A DNA stretch of 32,623 nucleotides from NCBI GenBank assembly GCA_027064245.1, contig JAMOPZ010000424.1, forward strand, positions 1 to 32,623, given 5' to 3'. Positions 17,185-23,311 of the stretch are shown one piece after another; within the stretch, counting starts at the first letter, position 1; every line of letters begins with the position of its first letter. The notes under the pieces were generated by a model that made no database searches, was not told the origin of the DNA, and saw only the letters and a program-made list of their open reading frames with translations. This stretch comes from Campylobacterales bacterium (GTDB taxonomy: Bacteria; Campylobacterota; Campylobacteria; Campylobacterales; Arcobacteraceae). The position numbers were made by a program, and so were the translations under genes.

Positions 17185-17927
17185 ATCTTATATTCCAAAT
17201 TATTTCTACTTGCTATAAAAAAATTATTTTTTATACTTTTTTTATTATAAACTAGCTCTTTGTTAGTTTCAATATCAATTAACTTACACCCTGCTTCATT
17301 TGCAATAATATGAGAAGCTGCTGTATCCCACTCTTTTGTACCATTTAACCTAGGGTAAACATCTATTTCCCCATTTGCCAATTTACAAATTTTTATTGAT
17401 GAACCAAACCTTTTAATATTTTGTATATTATTTTTTTCAAAAAAATATCTTGTCATTTGAGTTGAGTGAAAATTACTATCACCTCCAATCAAGTTTTTTC
17501 TACAAGAGTTGTTATATATTTTAATTCCATTTTTGAAAGCTCCTTTATCTTTAGAAGCATAATAGACATCATTAGTTACAGGAATATAGACTACACCTAA
17601 AATTGGTTTTTTATTCTCTATCAAAGCTATATTTATTGTAAAGTCATCATTTTTTGCTATAAAGTCTTTTGTTCCATCAAGAGGATCAACTAACCAAAAA
17701 AATTTCCAGTTTTTTCTTATTCCATATTCTATAGGTGTTTCCTCTGTAACTACTGGGTACTCTGATATTTTATTCAATCCTTCAATAATAATTTTGTTTG
17801 CTATTAAATCTGCTTTTGTTACAGGAGAATTATCATCTTTATTTTCTATATCAAAATTTTCTCTTTGATAAATTTTTATGATCTCTTTACTGGCTTTTTT
17901 CACTATCTCTATAACTTGTTCAATCAT
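17181..17927 (-). CDS. CysQ-like 3'(2'),5'-bisphosphate nucleotidase family phosphatase
   Basis: The protein is 248 residues with all the inositol-monophosphatase-fold metal motifs: 'VTEETP' (E62/E63), 'DPLDGTKDF' (D81, D84) and 'EWDTAASH' (D201). CysQ removes the 3'-phosphate from PAP, the by-product of sulfotransferases. No ATP sulfurylase is seen here, whereas the neighbours make a 3'-phosphorylated CDP-phosphoramidate. Its likely substrate is therefore 3'-phospho-CMP left after phosphoramidate transfer (inference); the classical PAP role is the alternative. It overlaps the amidotransferase gene by 8 bp (ATGATTGA) and the cytidylyltransferase by 4 bp, inside the cassette. Confidence 0.85.
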   Translation of the reverse strand: MIEQVIEIVKKASKEIIKIYQRENFDIENKDDNSPVTKADLIANKIIIEGLNKISEYPVVTEETPIEYGIRKNWKFFWLVDPLDGTKDFIAKNDDFTINIALIENKKPILGVVYIPVTNDVYYASKDKGAFKNGIKIYNNSCRKNLIGGDSNFHSTQMTRYFFEKNNIQNIKRFGSSIKICKLANGEIDVYPRLNGTKEWDTAASHIIANEAGCKLIDIETNKELVYNKKSIKNNFFIASRNNLEYKI

Positions 17928-18549
17928 TAAAAAAATCTTTTATTAAGTTTAATTCATTATTATTAAAAGGCTCTACTCTTTCAGAGTGCCACATTTGAGC
18001 AAATATTTTATACTTTTTATGCTCTATTGCTTTTATTATTCCACTCTCTGAAGTTGCTGAAATAATCAACTCATTCGAAATATTATCAATACTATAGTTA
18101 TGAAAAGAATTAACTTTGTTTAACTGATTTAAGTATGTAAAATACTTAGAGTTCTGAGTTACTTTTAATTGATGTTCTATATTTACTTGCCCTTTAATTC
18201 TTCTAAAAGTACTTCCAAAATATTGTGCAATAATTTGCATTCCACGACATACTCCAAAAATTGGAATACAATTTTTAATTGCGTAACTTATCAACCTCTT
18301 TTCAAATTCATCTCTTTTTTTGGATAGCCTATTTTCATTTAAACTATTTAAATCATTACCGCCTGTTAACAAAATACCATCTATTTTAAACTCTTTAAAA
18401 TAATTTTCAAAATTATATTCATATGGTAAAATTATTGGTAATAAGTTTATCTCTTGAAACAATTTTCCCCAAGATATATCAAGCATCTCTCTTTGCTCAA
18501 AATAAGTTTCATTATCAGCCAATCTTTGAGTTATAAATATTTTCTTCAT
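17920..18549 (-). CDS. Class I glutamine amidotransferase, candidate CDP-L-glutamine hydrolase
   Basis: The protein is 209 residues of the gamma-glutamyl hydrolase/PuuD type. The nucleophile is C101 in 'FGVCRGMQ', and H188 and E190 ('WHSERVEP') complete the triad; an oxyanion-type glycine loop is at 'LLTGGND'. In C. jejuni the homologous Cj1417 splits CDP-L-glutamine into cytidine diphosphoramidate and glutamate. That fits its place between the putative glutamine kinase and the cytidylyltransferase. There is no synthase domain that it could feed with ammonia, which supports a stand-alone hydrolase. It shares ATGA with the kinase gene. Confidence 0.83.
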   Translation of the reverse strand: MKKIFITQRLADNETYFEQREMLDISWGKLFQEINLLPIILPYEYNFENYFKEFKIDGILLTGGNDLNSLNENRLSKKRDEFEKRLISYAIKNCIPIFGVCRGMQIIAQYFGSTFRRIKGQVNIEHQLKVTQNSKYFTYLNQLNKVNSFHNYSIDNISNELIISATSESGIIKAIEHKKYKIFAQMWHSERVEPFNNNELNLIKDFFND

Positions 18550-20864
18550 GATAATATCTTCACCTGTTTATTTAGAGCATCGATACTTAGTACATTTGCT
18601 TTTTCATATAAAGAAAAGTTCTTTTCCCCACACCCTATAACTGCAGGTATTCCTAATTCTGCACATCGTATAGCCATATGAGAATTTGCTCCACCATAAC
18701 ATGTGATTAATCCAGCTATGTCTTTAGTAAATAGATAATCATATCCAGGGTCTGCTGATTTTATACATATAATTTTACTTTTTAAATTACTATTTACAAG
18801 ATTATCATTATCTACTACTTTAGATTGAATATTTTTAAGTGTTATAAAATTAGGTTCATTTTTTTCTAAATAAAATCTATAAATATCATCTTCTTCTAAA
18901 ATAAGAGTTGGTAACTTTATAACTTTGGTATATTGATAAAAAAGTTTATTTTTATCTATATCATTATTAAAAATATCTTTTACGTTTCTATGGTCAAGAG
19001 TAGCATAAAGGTTTAAAACTGTTTGGATATCTAAATATGCTAAATCATCTCTTGATATAGTATATTTATCTCCTAATTCTTCTACATATTGCAATATTTT
19101 ACTTAAGCTTTTTGTAAAAATAAATTTTAAATATTCACGTCCTTCAATAGCTTCGATAAGAAATAAAAGAAAATCCTCTACTTTAAAATTCAATTTACTT
19201 TCATTAAGTAGTTGTTCTATTTTATCTTTTTGCTCTGAAGAAAAATTAAAATTTTCACTCTTTATACTGCTATTGTTTGAGGAAAAATAATTTTCATAAT
19301 CCTCATCATATCTATAAGAACCTATATCATATGTTCCTGGTCGTAAATGACCATATAACTTTAAAAACTCTTCTTTAGTAAGTTTAGACTTATCTCTATT
19401 TAACTGCTTAGAGACTGTATTTAATGAGTTTAAAAAACTATCATATTCCGGAGTTGTTATCACTTTTGCATCATCTAATGAGTTTAAAAATTGTATAGCT
19501 ATAAATGCAGCTCTAGCAACTCCAGCAAATGGTAATGTTCCATATCGTTTACAATCTTCATTTAGCCAATAAATTTTGTCTATTAGAGGTAAAGATGAAT
19601 CAACTATTTTTTCATAATTTATTTTTAGTGTTTCTATCTTTAATATATCTTGTTTATATAACCCATCATTTATATTAATAACTTTATTGGTCAATTTTAA
19701 TAATGATATTTCTATCTCTTTTATCTCTTCTTCTGTAAAACCTCTACTTTGTAATACCTTTAGCTTATCTGATATACCAAAATAATAACAAGAATAGACA
19801 ATCTCAAACTCTACTTTATCATGATAGATAATATTATTTGACAACGCTTCAAGATAACAATCAACCAGCTTCAATGCAATATCTTCATTTAAATCTTTAG
19901 GTATAAAGGAGTTAAACGAAGCTCTTACATCTATAAATGGAATACCTGAAAGAGAGATTAAAAGAGGAACTGACCTTAAATTTCTATATCCATAATTATC
20001 TCTTTGATATGCCCATATTTCATCTGTAATCAACTCTTTATATAGTGATAATGCCAGTCTTTTTGGTTTAAGACCTATAATCTCCGCAGGATTCCAGTCT
20101 GGCATAACACCAAATATACTTTTTTTACCCAAAAGTTTTGGATGCTTTGCATTTAGTTTTTGAATTTTTCTATATATTTTATCTAAGCTATTTTTTAAAT
20201 CTACTTTACTTAAATCTATTTTATGTTTAGTTACTATTGCTCTTACTTGTAGTATGTAAAGTTTACCTTTACTAAAAGCAAATTCTATATCTAGATAGTT
20301 ATTATCAAAAATCTTCTCACACTCTTTTGATGCTTTTAACAAAAGTTTTAATTGTTTATCTTTTATATCTTTATAGTTTTTATATGCGATAAATGTTTGT
20401 AAATTATTACTAGTGCCACATGTTACCTTGATAGTAGATCCACTAGTATCATAATTAACTATATAGTATGGAGCTAAAGTATCCATATCAGCGGTAAAAA
20501 CCACTCCATTCATCGATACATCTTCTAACATGGATTGAATAAAAACTTCATCTTCTGTTAAAACTTTTTCATAAGAATCAATAACCTGTAATATTGCTAT
20601 ATTTATATTATTTTTATTCAACGCAACATCAAGAACACTATCAAATCCACCTGCATTTGATGTATTTAAATTATCCTCATTTTGTGATGATGATCTTACA
20701 ATCAGATTTGTATCAAATAGTTTTATACATTGATCTAAAATATCATCTTTTTTTAGTTTATACTCTATAGCCTTAAATCGTAAAAGAGGTAATACTTCTG
20801 CACTGCTAATTACCTCTTTTAAGTCTTGTAAAGTTTTTGCTTTTGAAGATAACCTTAGTTTCAT
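18546..20864 (-). CDS. PEP-synthase/PPDK-like dikinase, candidate L-glutamine kinase
   Basis: The protein is 772 residues. The N-terminal third is the PPDK-type ATP-grasp domain ('IVRSSSQNED' with R57, 'AGGFDSVLDV'), and 'DIEFAFSKGKLYILQVRA' near 225-245 ends it. The C-terminal swivelling phosphohistidine domain is clear: 'CYGGANSHMAIRCAELGIPA' with catalytic H729. There is no pyruvate/PEP-binding TIM barrel like that of true PEP synthase; a different middle domain binds the acceptor. C. jejuni Cj1418 has this architecture and size and phosphorylates the amide of L-glutamine, the first step of phosphoramidate synthesis. The start overlaps the kinase-methyltransferase stop by 1 bp (TAATG). A rifampicin phosphotransferase-like role is less likely given the neighbours. 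Confidence 0.83.
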   Translation of the reverse strand: MKLRLSSKAKTLQDLKEVISSAEVLPLLRFKAIEYKLKKDDILDQCIKLFDTNLIVRSSSQNEDNLNTSNAGGFDSVLDVALNKNNINIAILQVIDSYEKVLTEDEVFIQSMLEDVSMNGVVFTADMDTLAPYYIVNYDTSGSTIKVTCGTSNNLQTFIAYKNYKDIKDKQLKLLLKASKECEKIFDNNYLDIEFAFSKGKLYILQVRAIVTKHKIDLSKVDLKNSLDKIYRKIQKLNAKHPKLLGKKSIFGVMPDWNPAEIIGLKPKRLALSLYKELITDEIWAYQRDNYGYRNLRSVPLLISLSGIPFIDVRASFNSFIPKDLNEDIALKLVDCYLEALSNNIIYHDKVEFEIVYSCYYFGISDKLKVLQSRGFTEEEIKEIEISLLKLTNKVININDGLYKQDILKIETLKINYEKIVDSSLPLIDKIYWLNEDCKRYGTLPFAGVARAAFIAIQFLNSLDDAKVITTPEYDSFLNSLNTVSKQLNRDKSKLTKEEFLKLYGHLRPGTYDIGSYRYDEDYENYFSSNNSSIKSENFNFSSEQKDKIEQLLNESKLNFKVEDFLLFLIEAIEGREYLKFIFTKSLSKILQYVEELGDKYTISRDDLAYLDIQTVLNLYATLDHRNVKDIFNNDIDKNKLFYQYTKVIKLPTLILEEDDIYRFYLEKNEPNFITLKNIQSKVVDNDNLVNSNLKSKIICIKSADPGYDYLFTKDIAGLITCYGGANSHMAIRCAELGIPAVIGCGEKNFSLYEKANVLSIDALNKQVKILS

Positions 20865-22150
20865 TATATTTTTTTAACTGTCCAAGCTCTAATTTTATAT
20901 GGGACATTAATAATATCTAAATCTCTGATTTCATCCTTAATCATATCAAGTATCTCTTGCCATCGTTTTGTTCCAGCTTGTGACTGAATATCATTTGTAG
21001 AATTCCATGCACCAAGGTATCGTTTAGTAGTCATCGACTCTTGATAATCTGTTTCCATAAAAATACAATCTTTAAAATTTTCAGTTGATACTAACACATA
21101 CTCCCACTCTTTTGTACTCTGAGTACCCGATGAAACTCTTTTTAATTCAGGCACTATTAATTTTATATTATTCTCTATTTTTGTATGAAATTTAGATATT
21201 TTTATATTTCTTGGATTCCAAATAGCAGTAAAGTATCCATCATCTTTTAAAATTCTTGCAAATTCAGGCAATGATTTTTTTGGATCAGTCCAGTGAAAAG
21301 ATGATGCCATGATAACCCAATCAGCAATATTTGATTCGATTGATGTGTCTTCACCACTTCCTTTTTTCCAAATTACATTATTAAATTCTTTAGTGAACTC
21401 TATCCCTTCTTTTCTCATAGCATCATTGGGTTCAACTGCAATAACATTCAAACCAATTTCAAGCAACATTTTTGTTAATTTTCCTGTTCCTGCTCCAACT
21501 TCAACCACTGTAAAAGCATCTTTTTTCTTATCATAATCCATTGTGTTTAAAATTGTATTTAATAAAACTTCACTATAAGCAGGTCTATTGATATATTGTT
21601 TTGCTAGTTGTGTAAAATCTCCTTGCTTCATGATTCTTTCCCCCTTCTCTATTAAATCTAAAATTTGCCCTACTTTGTCTTCTAGCTTATTTTGTTTACT
21701 ATTATCTATACTTAAGTTACAAAAAGCTGGTCTATCATAAGGTAAATCAACTCCAACAACATTTTTTATTTTACCTTTTACTGCTTTTGAGTATAGACTT
21801 TTTTGATCTCTTCTGATTAATTCATCAATATCACACTCAATAAAAACTTCAATATAATTCTCTATATTTTCACGATTTAATTTATATACTTCTTTATATA
21901 AGGACATAGTAGCACATACTACATTGATCTCTTGTGAAACTAAAAACTCACACATTCTAGATATTCTTTTCGCATTTTCAAGTCGATCTTGTGGGCTATG
22001 ACCTAAATCATTTCCCAAAATTTGACGAAAGCTATCTCCATCTAAAAAAACTGTATTAATGTATTTTACTTTTAATCTTTCATACACTTTATTGCCTATC
22101 GTCGTTTTTCCACTTCCACTAAGTCCTGTTATCCAGATTAGTTTAGACAT
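20864..22150 (-). CDS. APS-kinase-like kinase fused to SAM methyltransferase (candidate CDP-phosphoramidate kinase)
   Basis: The protein is 428 residues. Residues 1-170 are an APS kinase-like domain: Walker A 'GLSGSGKTT', 'DGDSFRQILGNDLG', and 'LYSKAVKGKIKNVVGVD'. Residues 175-428 are a class I SAM methyltransferase with motif I 'VVEVGAGTGKL' at 216 onward. In C. jejuni the APS-kinase homologue Cj1415 phosphorylates the 3'-hydroxyl of cytidine diphosphoramidate, and separate methyltransferases supply the O-methyl group; here kinase and methyltransferase are one reading frame. A full ribosome binding site and ATG lie inside the frame at residue 174, so the methyltransferase may also be made alone. 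True APS kinase is the alternative reading. It overlaps the sulfotransferase-like gene by 13 bp. Confidence 0.83.
   Translation of the reverse strand: MSKLIWITGLSGSGKTTIGNKVYERLKVKYINTVFLDGDSFRQILGNDLGHSPQDRLENAKRISRMCEFLVSQEINVVCATMSLYKEVYKLNRENIENYIEVFIECDIDELIRRDQKSLYSKAVKGKIKNVVGVDLPYDRPAFCNLSIDNSKQNKLEDKVGQILDLIEKGERIMKQGDFTQLAKQYINRPAYSEVLLNTILNTMDYDKKKDAFTVVEVGAGTGKLTKMLLEIGLNVIAVEPNDAMRKEGIEFTKEFNNVIWKKGSGEDTSIESNIADWVIMASSFHWTDPKKSLPEFARILKDDGYFTAIWNPRNIKISKFHTKIENNIKLIVPELKRVSSGTQSTKEWEYVLVSTENFKDCIFMETDYQESMTTKRYLGAWNSTNDIQSQAGTKRWQEILDMIKDEIRDLDIINVPYKIRAWTVKKI
21631..21646 (-). promoter_or_regulatory. Internal ribosome binding site AAGGGGG and ATG between kinase and methyltransferase domains
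   Basis: On the minus strand AAGGGGG (21646-21640) is followed after 8 nt by an in-frame ATG (21631-21629) encoding M174 of the fusion, exactly at the domain boundary. The same AAGGGGG precedes hepT and the 1215-residue gene, so it is a bona fide type of site in this genome. It suggests a recent gene fusion or two products from one frame. Confidence 0.6.
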
Positions 22151-23301
22151 ATTTTATCCTTAAAGTATTCAAATAATTTGTACCTATAGTATGGATATTT
22201 CCTTAAAAATAGAAGATTTTTACTAATCTTTTTTCTTTGAATAAATCTTTTAAAAGTCTCAAAAACTATTTTCATATAAGCATTTCTTTCATCTTTTATA
22301 AACCCTATATTTCTATAACGACTATCAAAATTCTGCACATCTTCGTATCCAAACTTTACTATGTATTGTTTAAAATAGCTTTGCGCAATCTTTTTATAAT
22401 CATCTTCCAAATTATCCTGCCACTTTAAAATTGCCATTTTTTCATTTGTTCCATTAATAGGCTTTGAGGGGTTATTTCCCCACCATAGTTTTCCACCTAT
22501 TGTACTAATGAGTAATTCATCATTATATGTTATATTTAAAAACTTTGCAAGCTCTATCATTGTAGCTTTTGTATTTTGATGCATTTTTTCATAATGTATA
22601 AATTTATATTTTTCTTTTAATAAAAATTTCTTTTCTAAAGCATCACAACTTGAAAAATTTAAAGAGTATATAGTATTGTAAAATGCTTTTATATCTAATA
22701 TTTCATTATCTATAATCGAATTAATTCTGGAATGGAATACTTCATAAGGATGTCTTATTGTCTGCATTATTTTTACATTAGGAAAGTCTGCCAGTGCATT
22801 AGTAAATAAATCTTTACCTTTAAAGTCTATAGTAAAGTTATTTGTAAAAAAATTATATGCATTACCATTTATTGGAAAATGATGGTGAAGGACTAAGACA
22901 GTTTTGGTATTTAAATTAATATTATGCACATTCGCATATACTTCATGAAATAATAATAGAAATTCTTTTCTATTTATTGTAGAAGTATCTGAAACTACTT
23001 CTAATAATTTTTCATATATATTGTCTCGTTTTAAATCAAATATTTCATTCTTATCTATCCCTAAACCATCTAAATACCAATCGAGAGAGAAAGAACTATT
23101 ATATATAAATTCGTAAATTAACTTATGCGGATTATTTGCATGTTTTGATAGCTTAAACTCCCAATCAAAATAGTACCAAATTATTGTAGGTATCATCAAA
23201 ATTTCTTCATTTTCATCGAGTAAAGATTGTAGTAGGTTGGATCCACTTCTACCTAAAGTGTAAAGGAATACCACTTGAATATCTTTATTTAATTTAAGCA
23301 T
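22138..23301 (-). CDS. Sulfotransferase-fold protein, candidate phosphoramidate transferase
   Basis: The protein is 387 residues. It has the 5'-phosphosulfate loop-like 'TLGRSGSNLLQSLLDE' at 15-30 and the 3'-phosphate-binding motif around R183 and S191 ('QTIRHPYEVFHSR'), then 'YEKMHQNTKATMIELAKFLNI', typical of sulfotransferases. It therefore expects a donor nucleotide with a 3'-phosphate. PAPS is the usual donor, but the next genes make a 3'-phospho-CDP-phosphoramidate, so it may transfer phosphoramidate to a sugar (inference). I chose the ATG at 23301 because AGGAGG lies just four bases upstream; an in-frame TTG at 23325 would bury that site and overlap the previous gene. Confidence 0.75.
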   Translation of the reverse strand: MLKLNKDIQVVFLYTLGRSGSNLLQSLLDENEEILMIPTIIWYYFDWEFKLSKHANNPHKLIYEFIYNSSFSLDWYLDGLGIDKNEIFDLKRDNIYEKLLEVVSDTSTINRKEFLLLFHEVYANVHNINLNTKTVLVLHHHFPINGNAYNFFTNNFTIDFKGKDLFTNALADFPNVKIMQTIRHPYEVFHSRINSIIDNEILDIKAFYNTIYSLNFSSCDALEKKFLLKEKYKFIHYEKMHQNTKATMIELAKFLNITYNDELLISTIGGKLWWGNNPSKPINGTNEKMAILKWQDNLEDDYKKIAQSYFKQYIVKFGYEDVQNFDSRYRNIGFIKDERNAYMKIVFETFKRFIQRKKISKNLLFLRKYPYYRYKLFEYFKDKICLN

Positions 23302-23311
23302 ATCTCCTCCT

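Noticed and set aside
16444..23301. A glycan sulfation system (APS kinase, sulfotransferase, CysQ).
   Set aside because: The kinase sits with a glutamine kinase-, cytidylyltransferase- and amidohydrolase-like set that fits phosphoramidate synthesis, and no ATP sulfurylase is present. Sulfation remains the main alternative for the transferase and phosphatase.
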